DNA of 41,204 nt. It comes from Coprenecus sp964640305. Lineage in GTDB: Bacteria > Bacteroidota > Bacteroidia > Bacteroidales > UBA932. Below the pieces are notes generated by a model that worked only from the letters and a program-made list of their open reading frames with translations, was not told where the DNA came from and made no database searches. The stretch covers positions 1 to 41,204 of the forward strand of contig CAZXFF010000016.1 in assembly GCA_964640305.1 (NCBI GenBank), in the 5' to 3' direction. Both the position numbers and the translations under genes were made by a program. This document shows, piece by piece, positions 1-8,823 of this stretch; positions within the stretch are counted from its first letter, which is position 1; each line of letters begins with the position of its first letter.

Positions 1-1200
1 GTGAACGAATCCATTGCCGAGGAGCCTCTCTATCCCCCAATCCATCTCGTAGGTGAAGATATTGAATTTGTCATCACACACGGAGAAAGCAACGGTGAAA
101 ATATAGCATCATTTGTAAACGGCCAGAACACGACTCAGGGGGGGACACATCTCGCTGCATTCAGAGAAGCTGTTGCAAAGACTGTGAAAGAGCATTTCAA
201 GAAAGACCTTGAACCGTCAGACATTAGGCAATCCATAATAGGTGCGATCAGCATCAGGGTTGACGAACCTGTTTTCGGAAACCAGACCAAGACAAAACTG
301 AACTCGAAAGATGTGAGCCCCGGATTATCCGTAAGGAACTTCATAGGTGATTTTGTACAGGAAGAGCTGGACAATTACCTGCATAAACATACGGAAACAG
401 CCGGAATAATGCTCAAGAAAATCCTGTCATCAGAGAAACTCCGTAAAGAGATAGCCGGGATACAGAAAAGCACCCGTGAAAAAGTGCGGAAAGCCAGTCT
501 CTGCAACAAAAAGCTCAGGGACTGCAGGGTTCATTATACCGACAGCAGGAATCCTCTGTCAGAGCAGTCCTCCCTGTTCATTACGGAAGGGGACTCGGCG
601 AGCGGTTCGATTACCAAAATCCGGGATGTCAATACCCAGGCTGTATTCAGCCTTAGGGGAAAACCTTTGAACTGCATACAGAAAAGCGAAAGGGAAGTCA
701 GGGAAAACGAGGAACTTATCCTGCTGAAGGCTGCCCTCAACGTAGAAGAGGACATTGACAATCTAAGATACAATAAAATCATTATCGCGACAGATGCCGA
801 TGTGGACGGAATGCACATACGTCTGCTGATGGTAAGCTTCTTCCTGAAATATTACCCTGAACTGGTCAGATCCGGACACGTATATATCCTTCAGACCCCA
901 TTGTTCAGAGTCCGCAACAAGAAACGGAGTATCTACTGCTACAGCGAAGAGGAAAAAAGGGCAGCCATGGAAGAACTTGGGAACGGGCACGAGATTACCC
1001 GCTTCAAAGGATTGGGGGAAATATCCCCGGATGAGTTCAAGGGATTTATCGGAGAAGATATGAGATTGGATCAGGTAAGGCTTGAATCTGACGATAACAT
1101 CTCAATGCTTCTGCAATTCTACATGGGCAAGAACACACCCGACAGACAGATGTTCATACGCGAGAATCTTCGGTCGGATTTAATATTGGAAATCGTATAG
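1..1200 (+). CDS. parE: DNA topoisomerase IV subunit B, 3' part (partial)
   Basis: ATPase/TOPRIM subunit of topoisomerase IV, which relaxes and decatenates DNA with ParC. Only the last ~399 residues lie in the window; the frame is open to base 1 and the GHKL ATPase part is upstream, so the GTG at base 1 is not a real start. Visible are the end of the transducer domain (about residues 1-160), the TOPRIM acidic motif EGDSASG from residue 196, DADVDG from residue 265 and the late motif RFKGLGEISPDEF. The last motif and the ending YMGKNTPDRQ are of the Bacteroidota ParE type rather than GyrB. The next gene starts 5 bp after the stop, so an operon is likely. The parE-versus-gyrB choice is a family judgement. 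Confidence 0.93.
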   Translation: MNESIAEEPLYPPIHLVGEDIEFVITHGESNGENIASFVNGQNTTQGGTHLAAFREAVAKTVKEHFKKDLEPSDIRQSIIGAISIRVDEPVFGNQTKTKLNSKDVSPGLSVRNFIGDFVQEELDNYLHKHTETAGIMLKKILSSEKLRKEIAGIQKSTREKVRKASLCNKKLRDCRVHYTDSRNPLSEQSSLFITEGDSASGSITKIRDVNTQAVFSLRGKPLNCIQKSEREVRENEELILLKAALNVEEDIDNLRYNKIIIATDADVDGMHIRLLMVSFFLKYYPELVRSGHVYILQTPLFRVRNKKRSIYCYSEEEKRAAMEELGNGHEITRFKGLGEISPDEFKGFIGEDMRLDQVRLESDDNISMLLQFYMGKNTPDRQMFIRENLRSDLILEIV

Positions 1201-1205
1201 TCAAC

Positions 1206-1775
1206 ATGAAACCGGAAACAGCAAAAAGGATATTGAACTGGATGGGCTGGAAAGGTATGGATGAAGCCATACCTGCCAGAAAATGCATAATATTGGGAGC
1301 CCCGCACACTTCAGTATGGGATTTTGTAGTATCATGGCTATACTACAAGTCCGTGAACGGGAATGCCAAAGTAATGATAAAGAAGGGGTTTTTCAAGTGG
1401 CCCCTCAAACCGATTCTCCTGTATCTTGGAGGCATTCCTGTTGACAGGTCCGTTGGCGGAGGTGCCCATCTGGTCCTGCAGATGATAGAAGAATTCAAGA
1501 AGCCAGAGCCGTTCCAGCTTGCCATCGCTCCAGAAGGGACAAGAAAGGCCGTAACACGCTGGAAAAGCGGATTCCATACCATCGCAAAGGCAACCGGAGT
1601 ACCCGTCTATCTGGGATATTTCGATTGGGGCAAGAAGATCATAGGGGCAAAGGAAGAGTTCGTCATTACCGATGACGTAAACGCCGACATGAAAAGGCTA
1701 AGACAATGGTATAAGGACAAAGGTGTCGTAGGGAAACACCCTGAAAAATTCTCCACCGGTAATGATCTTGACTGA
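1206..1775 (+). CDS. PlsC-like 1-acyl-glycerol-3-phosphate acyltransferase family protein
   Basis: Predicted acyltransferase of phospholipid or acyl-lipid synthesis, acting at the inner face of the membrane. The HX4D catalytic motif is HTSVWD (residues 34-39), the GGIPVDRS block (75-82) matches the second PlsC motif, and PEGTR (109-113) is the phosphate-binding motif. At 189 residues it is a short PlsC without an obvious membrane segment, resembling the compact family common in Bacteroidota. It lies 5 bp after parE and 5 bp before an acyl-CoA ligase, which suggests that activated fatty acids from that ligase could be its donor. Acceptor specificity cannot be told from sequence. Confidence 0.88.
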   Translation: MKPETAKRILNWMGWKGMDEAIPARKCIILGAPHTSVWDFVVSWLYYKSVNGNAKVMIKKGFFKWPLKPILLYLGGIPVDRSVGGGAHLVLQMIEEFKKPEPFQLAIAPEGTRKAVTRWKSGFHTIAKATGVPVYLGYFDWGKKIIGAKEEFVITDDVNADMKRLRQWYKDKGVVGKHPEKFSTGNDLD

Positions 1776-1780
1776 GTATT

Positions 1781-3439
1781 ATGGAAAACAGCATACACAA
1801 ATCATTGAGAACCTTGTTCGATGACTCCTGCAGGAAGTTCAACGACAATCCTTTCCTATATTATATTAAAGGTGCCGGGTACACCTACGGGGAATTCCGT
1901 GCAAAAACCATGGAAATAGACAGGCTCCTGGCTTCATACGGCATCGGTAAAGGGGATCTGGTCGGCATCGTTTCACAGAACATGCCAAACTGGGGAGTAG
2001 CCTATTTTGCGGCCACTGCATTCGGACGTATTGCCGTTCCCCTTTTACCTGATTTTTCCGAAAGCGAGATAAGACACATCCTGAAGCACTCCGAGACAAA
2101 AGTCCTGTTCGTATCCGGAAAACTGCTTCCCAAGATCAGTGAAAAGACGTACGGCAGACTTTCTTTGATAATACGTCTCGATGATTTCTCCATCATCAAA
2201 GGGACGCCTTGCGACAACACTGCCCTTCCTGCAGATGAGAGTGAAATCTGTCCGGAAGACCTTGCCGTAATCATATATACTTCCGGGACTACAGGAAGTT
2301 CCAAAGGTGTTATGCTCACCCACAGGAACCTGTGTGCAAATCTGCGTTCTTGCCAGATTTTACGGCCAAGTTACCCGTGGGACGTATGGCTGTCACTGCT
2401 TCCGCTTTCCCACACTCTGGAATCCAGTCTGTGCCTCCTGCTTCCTATGCTTGCGGGAGGAAGTGTATACTATATTGAAAAGGCTCCAACTCCGACCATT
2501 CTGATGAATGCTCTTGCGACAGTACGTCCTACGACCATTCTCTCCGTGCCGTTGATTATCGAGAAAATATACCGTTCTGCAGTCCTTCCCAAATTCAGGA
2601 AATCCAAGGTAGTATCTGCATTATACTCAATCCCTCCGTTCCGTAAACTTCTCAATAGGGCGGCTGGGAAAAAACTGATGGAGAAGTTTGGAGGCAGGAT
2701 GCGTTTCTTCGGCATTGGAGGTGCAAAACTGGACACAAATGTCGAAAGGTTCCTTATGGAAGCAAAATTCCCTTATGCCATCGGCTACGGACTTACAGAA
2801 ACATCTCCTCTTCTGGCAGGAGCGACACCCGAACTTGTCAAACTGGGAAGCACCGGCCCTGCGGTAAGCGGCGTAAGCATAAAGTTAATTGACAAGAACC
2901 CTGAAACAGGTGTCGGGGAAATTGTAGTCAAGGGTGATAATGTAATGAAAGGATACTACAAGAACCCTGAAGCCACTCAGGCTGCATTCACAGATGACGG
3001 TTGGTTCAAGACCAGGGACTTGGGTATGTTCGACAGGAAAGGATGGCTGTATATTAAGGGTAGATCAAGCACCACCATAATCGGGCCGAGCGGGGAAAAT
3101 ATCTATCCAGAAGAAGTCGAGAGCGTGATAAACAGCCACGAAATGGTCAATGAGTCAATAGTGACTACCAGAAAAGGACGTCTGACGGCACTTGTTCACT
3201 TTGACTCGGAAAAACTGAAAGCCTTCCTTGAAGCAAAGGATGAATTCAAGCGAAGCACGCAGGAAAAGATAGAAGAACTCAAGAAAGAAATCCTGGAATA
3301 CGTAAACCAGAAAGTGAGCAAATTCTCGAAAATCAGCGAAATCAACGAACAGCCTGAAGAGTTCGAGAAGACAGCAACCCGAAAAATCAAACGTTTCCTA
3401 TACGACGAAAACAACAAGAAAGATATCAAGAAGAAATAA
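1781..3439 (+). CDS. AMP-dependent long-chain acyl-CoA synthetase/ligase
   Basis: Adenylate-forming enzyme that activates a carboxylic acid, probably a long-chain fatty acid, to acyl-AMP and then acyl-CoA. The P-loop-like motif YTSGTTGSSKG lies near residues 166-176, GYGLTETSP near 335 and the hinge-region motif GWFKTRDLG near 407. The C-terminal lysine is present in TATRKIKR, close to the end. Length (552 residues) fits the family. Residues ~480-540 are unusually rich in Lys and Glu and probably helical. It is the last gene of the parE-plsC-ligase run and is followed by an inverted repeat that could end transcription. An acyl-ACP synthetase role, feeding the upstream acyltransferase, is an alternative. 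Confidence 0.9.
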   Translation: MENSIHKSLRTLFDDSCRKFNDNPFLYYIKGAGYTYGEFRAKTMEIDRLLASYGIGKGDLVGIVSQNMPNWGVAYFAATAFGRIAVPLLPDFSESEIRHILKHSETKVLFVSGKLLPKISEKTYGRLSLIIRLDDFSIIKGTPCDNTALPADESEICPEDLAVIIYTSGTTGSSKGVMLTHRNLCANLRSCQILRPSYPWDVWLSLLPLSHTLESSLCLLLPMLAGGSVYYIEKAPTPTILMNALATVRPTTILSVPLIIEKIYRSAVLPKFRKSKVVSALYSIPPFRKLLNRAAGKKLMEKFGGRMRFFGIGGAKLDTNVERFLMEAKFPYAIGYGLTETSPLLAGATPELVKLGSTGPAVSGVSIKLIDKNPETGVGEIVVKGDNVMKGYYKNPEATQAAFTDDGWFKTRDLGMFDRKGWLYIKGRSSTTIIGPSGENIYPEEVESVINSHEMVNESIVTTRKGRLTALVHFDSEKLKAFLEAKDEFKRSTQEKIEELKKEILEYVNQKVSKFSKISEINEQPEEFEKTATRKIKRFLYDENNKKDIKKK

Positions 3440-3453
3440 TAGGGCCCCATATG

Positions 3454-3494
3454 AGGCAGGCTAGGATCAATTGAAATCTATATCCAGCCTGCCT
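3454..3494. terminator. Candidate bidirectional terminator between convergent genes
   Basis: Inverted repeat with 9-bp arms AGGCAGGCT (3454-3462) and AGCCTGCCT (3486-3494), extended inwards by GGAT/ATCC past one bulged A, closing on a loop of about 14 nt. It sits between the ligase stop and the convergent nucleotidase gene and covers the last codons of the latter. There is no strong T-run on either side, so it may be an intrinsic terminator of weak type or an mRNA 3' stabiliser. Confidence 0.5.
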
Positions 3495-4306
3495 ACATAT
3501 TCTCCTTGAGCTCCCGCATGCAGTATAATTACATCCTCACCTTTGCGGTTTTTGTATACTTTCTCCGTTTTGAGGAACGTATGTGAGTGACCTCCTATGA
3601 TTATATCGATATTTTCAGACTTTTCTGCAAGAGCGATATCCGAAACCTGATTGGGATATCCGGAATATCCGATATGCGTCAGGGCAATAACCAGATCACA
3701 TTTCTCTTCATTTTTCAGATAATCGGCCCATTTGTCAGCGACATCATAGGTATCCATAAACACCATACCTTCCAGATTCTGCTTCGACACCAGAGAACCC
3801 AGATTTGCCACAAGACCGAATATGCCTATTTTCTTCCCGGCTTTGTAAACAATGGTGTACGGCTTTACAATATCCTCCAGTGGAGTTCCGGTAAAATCAT
3901 AGTTCGCACATACAGTGACGAACTTTGCTTTTGAAAGCCTTCTGGCAAGCTCGGCTACCCCATTGTCAAATTCATGATTTCCCAAAGCGGCCACTTCATA
4001 TCCCAGGGAATTCATCAACTCAACCTCAAGATCCCCCTTGAAAACAGTAAAGTAAGGAGTTCCCTGGCTGTAATCGCCTGCATCCAGGACCAGCACTTCC
4101 TTGTTCGAATTCCTCACTTGGGCAAAATATTCAGCCCTGCGGTGAATCCCCCCTGTTCCGGCTCCTTTCCCGGTACGTATCTCCTCAATCTGAGAATGGG
4201 TATCATTTGTATGCAGAATTACGAGATGGCTATCCTGCGCAGATACCGGAAATGTACTGATACACAGAACAGCGAACAATACTGAACAAACTATGTTATT
4301 CTTCAT
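3467..4306 (-). CDS. Exported metallophosphatase, N-terminal half of a split 5'-nucleotidase
   Basis: Calcineurin-like phosphoesterase of the UshA/5'-nucleotidase type, expected to hydrolyse nucleotides or similar phosphoesters in the periplasm. It has a signal peptide (residues 1-23, ending VSAQ). The two-metal motifs are NDTH (34-37), DAGD (75-78), GNHEFD (109-114), a TH near 210 and GGHSHT near 238. It ends at 279 residues, straight after the catalytic domain; the substrate-binding domain is a separate upstream gene (4310-5062). Only 3 bp separate the two, so they are co-transcribed and probably assemble into one enzyme. Both open on a NatAB-like transporter unit. The substrate is unknown. 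Confidence 0.9.
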   Translation of the reverse strand: MKNNIVCSVLFAVLCISTFPVSAQDSHLVILHTNDTHSQIEEIRTGKGAGTGGIHRRAEYFAQVRNSNKEVLVLDAGDYSQGTPYFTVFKGDLEVELMNSLGYEVAALGNHEFDNGVAELARRLSKAKFVTVCANYDFTGTPLEDIVKPYTIVYKAGKKIGIFGLVANLGSLVSKQNLEGMVFMDTYDVADKWADYLKNEEKCDLVIALTHIGYSGYPNQVSDIALAEKSENIDIIIGGHSHTFLKTEKVYKNRKGEDVIILHAGAQGEYVGRLDIDFN

Positions 4307-4309
4307 GGC

Positions 4310-5062
4310 CTAATCCTCCACAATCTTTACTCTGCCATCCCTTTTGTTGACCAGCACAACACCGTCGGCAGAAAGTTCTTTCAAATACTGTATTGCCACA
4401 TCCCTCATCACCAATCCGGTCCGATTGACTGATTTGGCATTATCCCCTATACGGAAGCGGTCTCCGCCATCCAGAAGAAAATCTATGGTAACCATATTGT
4501 ACAATCTGTCATCCTCTAGGGGCTTGCCTCCTATCAGGCATTTTTCCAACTTTTCGTCCTCTACTACAATTTCTACACCGCCCAATGCCTCGAAGCGTTC
4601 CCTTGAGGCGAAACGGTCAAGTATCTTGCGGATATCCTTTCCCTCAAGCACGGCAACCACAAGGTAGTTGTTGAACGGGAATGTCGAATAGATATCATAT
4701 ACCCTGACTGCACCTTTGGGGAAATTGTTCCTTATCCCTCCGTAATTCGTCAGGGACATAGTCGGATAGCCGTTGTCAATCAAGCCTGAGGCAGCGTAAA
4801 GCAACATATCGGCAGCTATGTTCGTCAAAGCACTCTCCGGCTGTTTCTCTTCTATTTCTTCCTCAGCATATATCACGATTTCCATCAATGGCCCCATTGC
4901 CTGCTGATGATCTGCAACAATGCTGTCGACGTCATATATTCTTCCGGTTTCGAATGAAGAGTCCATCCGCACCCTTTTCCACTCGTAACTGAAATTCTGT
5001 GCATTCAGGACATTCAGTATACCTAAGAGCACAGCTGCGGCTATTGTCCTGTAAACTCTCAT
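4310..5062 (-). CDS. Exported 5'-nucleotidase C-terminal domain protein
   Basis: Stand-alone 5_nucleotid_C domain, normally the nucleoside-binding half of UshA-like enzymes. It has its own signal peptide (residues ~1-22, ending NAQ). The hallmark NYGGIRNNFPKGAV is followed by a PFNN segment and LEGKDIRKIL, and a GGDRF block lies near the C-terminus; these match the family. There is no phosphoesterase domain. It is transcribed just before the catalytic half (3-bp gap) and 4 bp after the permease gene. Two-gene versions of this enzyme are known in Bacteroidota, so the split is probably ancestral rather than a recent frameshift: each half has its own start and signal peptide. Confidence 0.88.
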   Translation of the reverse strand: MRVYRTIAAAVLLGILNVLNAQNFSYEWKRVRMDSSFETGRIYDVDSIVADHQQAMGPLMEIVIYAEEEIEEKQPESALTNIAADMLLYAASGLIDNGYPTMSLTNYGGIRNNFPKGAVRVYDIYSTFPFNNYLVVAVLEGKDIRKILDRFASRERFEALGGVEIVVEDEKLEKCLIGGKPLEDDRLYNMVTIDFLLDGGDRFRIGDNAKSVNRTGLVMRDVAIQYLKELSADGVVLVNKRDGRVKIVED

Positions 5063-5066
5063 AATG

Positions 5067-6425
5067 TCAATATTTTAACCATTTCCACAGATCTTTCCAT
5101 GTATATTTCGTTCCTGACATGAGTATTCCCACCCTGTATATTTTGGCAGAGAAATATGTAACGACCAGGAATGTTCCTATAAGAAGCCCCACTGAAAGCA
5201 TCAGTTCCCACATCGGTACGCCCCCTTCGAAAGGAATACGGGCAAGCATCACCATCGGAGACGTAAAGGGAATCATGGATCCCCAGAAAGAAAGGGTACT
5301 GTCCGGATTCTGGAATGCCTGAAGGGCAATCAGGAATCCGAGTATCAGCGGCAGGGTAACAGGGAGCAGCAGCTGGTTGGTATCAGCCTCGTTATCTACA
5401 GCCGATCCTATTGCCGCAAAAAGCGATGCATACAGAAGGTATCCGAATATGAAATAAAGCAGGAAGGAAACCAGGATATAACCGAAATTGATTCCCTTCA
5501 ACACATTCAGGGCTTCCTGCAGTTCGGAAGGCTGCGATGCCGTCTGGGCAAGCTGTTCCATGTGAGCGGCATCCATTCCCGAGATAGCCATCATCTGGCT
5601 GGAGGCTTGAGGGTCTGACAGAAGTTCTGCCCCTCCAAGAGCCGCAAAGCCTGCCAGCAGGATCCCCGTAAACACGATCCAGATTACGAACTGTGTCAAT
5701 GCAACGCAGGCCACGCCCAGAATCTTGCCCATCATCATTTCAAAAGGCTTGACCGAAGATACTATCACTTCGACAATCTTGTTGGACTTCTCATTTATCA
5801 CACTTGTAAGGACCATCTGGCCGAACATCGTCACGAAGATGTATATTATGAAACCCATGACGAATGAGATACCCATATTTATACCAAGCATGGTCTTTTT
5901 GGTCTCTCCGTCATCCCCGAGAATATAAGTATCCATCCTTACTTCAGTATTCAGGTCAGCCAGAATACTGTCAAAATTGTCAAGGTTGTACGATTTCAGT
6001 TTGTTTTTCTCGACTATTCCGTTCACTGATGACTGGATGGCCTCTGTTACGGAATTGTTTATCTGTTTCCTGGAATACGCCGTTACCGAAAGGTTGTTTG
6101 AAGAATCCAGTCCCGAAATTTCAATCGCTGCATACATATCCGAATCATCGAGAGTTGCGGTCAGTTCTTCCTTGGAGACGTTTTCCATGAATGAATATTC
6201 GATGTTTCCGGAATTTACAAGGTTAGCAGCCACTATTCCCGAATGGTCCAGAACAGCGATCCTGCGTACCTGGTTGTCAGTATCCCAAAGCATAATCAAA
6301 GTAGGGACAATACACAAGGCCGCAAACAGGATAGGAACAACTATAGTAGTGATAATGAATGATTTCTTTTTGACACGAATAGAGAATTCACGTCCGAGAA
6401 CCAGTTGTATTTTCTTGAAATCCAT
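5067..6425 (-). CDS. ABC-2 type transporter permease, NatB-like
   Basis: Membrane half of an ABC exporter related to NatAB (Na+ or drug/solute extrusion in Bacillus). One membrane helix lies near residues 23-47 and is followed by a large extracytoplasmic loop (~50-170). At least five more hydrophobic segments follow (GMNMG-start helix near 180, then ~230, ~310, ~350 and ~410). The conserved phrase INEKSNKIVEVIVSSVKPFEMM, typical of NatB proteins, is present in the loop after helix 2. Start ATG lies 1 bp after the ATPase stop, so the two are translationally coupled. The exported substrate cannot be read from sequence. Confidence 0.88.
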   Translation of the reverse strand: MDFKKIQLVLGREFSIRVKKKSFIITTIVVPILFAALCIVPTLIMLWDTDNQVRRIAVLDHSGIVAANLVNSGNIEYSFMENVSKEELTATLDDSDMYAAIEISGLDSSNNLSVTAYSRKQINNSVTEAIQSSVNGIVEKNKLKSYNLDNFDSILADLNTEVRMDTYILGDDGETKKTMLGINMGISFVMGFIIYIFVTMFGQMVLTSVINEKSNKIVEVIVSSVKPFEMMMGKILGVACVALTQFVIWIVFTGILLAGFAALGGAELLSDPQASSQMMAISGMDAAHMEQLAQTASQPSELQEALNVLKGINFGYILVSFLLYFIFGYLLYASLFAAIGSAVDNEADTNQLLLPVTLPLILGFLIALQAFQNPDSTLSFWGSMIPFTSPMVMLARIPFEGGVPMWELMLSVGLLIGTFLVVTYFSAKIYRVGILMSGTKYTWKDLWKWLKY

Positions 6426-6426
6426 A

Positions 6427-7344
6427 TTATTTGTCCTCCCCTTTTACTAATTTGATAAAAATATCATTCATACTCGGAATCAGTTCCCTGTAGGATACGA
6501 CATCAAGCCCTGCTTCGGCAACTGCTGCCAGGACATCCGACGATGAAGTTCCCTTCTCGACATCGAGGACCATGCGCCTTTTACCCTTATGTTCGGCATC
6601 GAACGAGACTTTCATGAATCCGGTTTCCAACCCTGCCGGAGCATCGGCACGGTATATGATCTCGACCTGATTGTTGCCGTATTTATGACGTATTTCATCT
6701 ACACCTCCGGATATGACCAGCCTGGACTTGTTTATAAGGGCAATATCATCGCACATCGCTTCCACTGACTCCATATTATGGGTCGAAAGCATTATCGTAG
6801 TGCCTTCCTCCTTCATACGCAGGATCTCATTCCTTATAAGTTGTACATTCACTGGGTCAAAGCCGGAAAAAGGTTCATCCAGAATCAGGAGCTTCGGTTT
6901 ATGCACAACAGTGATTATGAACTGTATTTTCTGGGCCATACCCTTTGAAAGCTCATACACTTTCTTGTTCCACCAGCTCTCTATCCTGAACTTGACGAAC
7001 CACTTCTTCAGTTCAGAGACGGCATCCTGACGGCTCATTCCCTTAAGCCTTGCAAGATAGACTGCCTGCTCCCCCACTTTCATTTTCTTGTACAGTCCGC
7101 GTTCTTCCGGCAGATAACCTATTTTGTATACATCATCACGCTGCATGGGCCTCCCGTAAAAATCTATGGTCCCCCCGTTTGCCATGATAATCTGGTTTAT
7201 AATTCTGATCAGTGTTGTTTTTCCTGCCCCGTTCGGTCCAAGGAGCCCGAAAACTGTTCCCTCCTTGACATCCAGGGACAAATTGTCCAAAGCAGTATGT
7301 TCACCATACTTCTTGACGACATTCCTGCAATTGATAATATCCAT
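6427..7344 (-). CDS. ABC transporter ATP-binding protein, NatA-like
   Basis: Nucleotide-binding subunit that powers the adjacent ABC-2 permease. Walker A is GPNGAGKTT (near residues 36-44), the signature is LSKGMAQ (near 133), Walker B is LLILDEPFSGFD (near 155) and the switch His is in STHNMES. The ~85 residues after the ABC domain form the C-terminal extension usual in NatA/DrrA-type ATPases. First gene of a four-gene unit running to 3467 with gaps of 1, 4 and 3 bp. A good -7 box lies 24 bp upstream of the ATG. Confidence 0.9.
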   Translation of the reverse strand: MDIINCRNVVKKYGEHTALDNLSLDVKEGTVFGLLGPNGAGKTTLIRIINQIIMANGGTIDFYGRPMQRDDVYKIGYLPEERGLYKKMKVGEQAVYLARLKGMSRQDAVSELKKWFVKFRIESWWNKKVYELSKGMAQKIQFIITVVHKPKLLILDEPFSGFDPVNVQLIRNEILRMKEEGTTIMLSTHNMESVEAMCDDIALINKSRLVISGGVDEIRHKYGNNQVEIIYRADAPAGLETGFMKVSFDAEHKGKRRMVLDVEKGTSSSDVLAAVAEAGLDVVSYRELIPSMNDIFIKLVKGEDK

Positions 7345-7367
7345 ACCAGTTCCTTAATTTTAACTTG

Positions 7368-7399
7368 CAAATATAACTAAAAATCCGATATGCTGCAAT
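7368..7399 (-). promoter_or_regulatory. Bacteroidota-type promoter for the NatAB/5'-nucleotidase unit
   Basis: On the minus strand the -7 box reads TATATTTG (7368-7375), matching TAnnTTTG, and ATTG lies 20 bp upstream (7396-7399) where the -33 box is expected. The ATG at 7344 is 23 bases further downstream of the box. Confidence 0.6.
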
Positions 7400-7400
7400 C

Positions 7401-8150
7401 TTATCCCGGCTCATACAAAGACAGACGCCTGGCAAGCCTGTCCGGAAGAATTCCGTTCTCTACCAGCGCCTGCAGAGTAAAACCCTCTCTGGTGACCATG
7501 CTCCGGTACCGGCATATTCCCTTCGCGGCATAAGGCCCGATATAAGGATGGATGGCAAGGGAGTCCTCCGGAAGGGAGTACAGGTCAATCCTTCTTACAG
7601 ACGCAGCATCTATGTAGACCCGATCCGAGAATTTCTCGAACATATCCCGGTCAATGCCCCTGATATCCATAAGTTGTGTCACGTCCGCATAGGACCCCCA
7701 CAATTTCTCACGGTAACGGATTATTTCCCTGGCATAGTAAGGACCGATCCAGGGCAATGCGTCAAGCGCCGCACTGTCTGCTGAATTAAGTTCCACCATA
7801 TCCCATTTCCACCCGTCATATTCTGTAACAGCAGGAGTTGCCTCTTTCCTTGAGGCTGGTGATCTGCTCTTTTCAGAATGAAAAACCTTCCTGCTTCCGG
7901 AAGTATCCCGGACCTCTTCTTTTGCAGTCGTCTTTAACGGCACTGCGCTTCCGGAAGGAGACAGGACAGTATCACGCCGTACCGGAAGCACCGGATCATG
8001 CAATGCATGCATATCCTGATCCCTGAAATCCTCGATTATATATTTGAGAAAAACTGCAAACTGGAACGCAAGCATCAGAAACACAAGTGCTGCGACCCCT
8101 AATGACAGAGAACGCTCAATCCTCCCTTTCCTTTTCTCTCCTTCCCGCAT
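7401..8150 (-). CDS. Membrane-anchored helix-hairpin-helix (ComEA-like) protein
   Basis: Basic N-terminus, one membrane helix (about residues 16-38), a low-complexity linker (to ~110) rich in Ser, Thr and charged residues, then helix-hairpin-helix repeats. The first is NSADSAALDALPWIGPYYA (near 122-140), the second contains DIRGID (near 165) and the third is SLPEDSLAIHPYIGPYAA (near 195). ComEA proteins use such repeats to bind incoming DNA outside the cytoplasmic membrane, and this topology fits that. No other competence gene is in the window, so a DNA-uptake role is inference. It overlaps the end of the upstream rsmI by 35 bp. Confidence 0.8.
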   Translation of the reverse strand: MREGEKRKGRIERSLSLGVAALVFLMLAFQFAVFLKYIIEDFRDQDMHALHDPVLPVRRDTVLSPSGSAVPLKTTAKEEVRDTSGSRKVFHSEKSRSPASRKEATPAVTEYDGWKWDMVELNSADSAALDALPWIGPYYAREIIRYREKLWGSYADVTQLMDIRGIDRDMFEKFSDRVYIDAASVRRIDLYSLPEDSLAIHPYIGPYAAKGICRYRSMVTREGFTLQALVENGILPDRLARRLSLYEPG

Positions 8151-8820
8151 AATCCTTTCCCTCCACTATCAAAACTATTTCGCCTTTAGGTTCATGTTCC
8201 GCATACCACTCCGCCATTCCGGCAAGGGTATCCCTTCTGGTTTCTTCATGTATCTTGCTGATTTCCCTGGAGACCGAACATCTCCGTTCCCCTCCGAACT
8301 GCTCTGCAAGCTGCGCAAGAGTCTTTGCCAGACGGTAGGGAGATTCATAGAAGATCATTGTCCTACGTTCCTCCGTCAACTCGGAGAGGCGCGTCTGCCT
8401 GCCCTTTTTGACCGGAAGGAATCCTTCGAAAACAAACCGGTCCGCAGGCAATCCCGAATTGATAAGTGCCGGAACAAATGCAGTCGGACCAGGCAGGGTC
8501 TCGACGTCTATCCCGCACTCTATGCAACGGCGCACCAGCAGGAATCCAGGATCGGAAATACCGGGTGTCCCGGCATCCGAAACAACAGCCACATCCATCC
8601 CTTCCATAATCCTGTTGCATACCGACTCGACCTTGCCGTGTTCATTGAACTTATGGTGGGCCTCCATCCTGTTCACTATACCGAAATGCTTGAGGAGCAC
8701 AGAGGTCGTCCTTGTATCCTCTGCCAGTATCAAGCCAGCATTCCTGAGAGTTTCCACAGCCCTTTCCGTCATGTCCGAAAGGTTACCTACCGGTGTCGGA
8801 ACTATATACAGTTTTCCCAT
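8116..8820 (-). CDS. rsmI: 16S rRNA (cytidine-2'-O)-methyltransferase RsmI
   Basis: SAM-dependent methyltransferase that puts a 2'-O-methyl on C1402 of 16S rRNA, in the cytoplasm. The tetrapyrrole-methylase-fold hallmarks are intact: PTPVGNLSDMTERA (residues 8-21), AEDTRTT (35-41), SDAGTPGISDPG (near 80-91), then GLPADRFVFEGFLP and YESPYRL. Length (234) is normal. The start is 3 bp after the upstream hypothetical gene and its 3' end overlaps the ComEA-like gene, so the three form one operon. Confidence 0.96.
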   Translation of the reverse strand: MGKLYIVPTPVGNLSDMTERAVETLRNAGLILAEDTRTTSVLLKHFGIVNRMEAHHKFNEHGKVESVCNRIMEGMDVAVVSDAGTPGISDPGFLLVRRCIECGIDVETLPGPTAFVPALINSGLPADRFVFEGFLPVKKGRQTRLSELTEERRTMIFYESPYRLAKTLAQLAEQFGGERRCSVSREISKIHEETRRDTLAGMAEWYAEHEPKGEIVLIVEGKDYAGRREKERED

Positions 8821-8823
8821 TCC

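Noticed and set aside
4307..4309. Frameshift creating the split 5'-nucleotidase
   Set aside because: Both halves have their own ATG and signal peptide, so two genuine genes are more likely than one broken gene.
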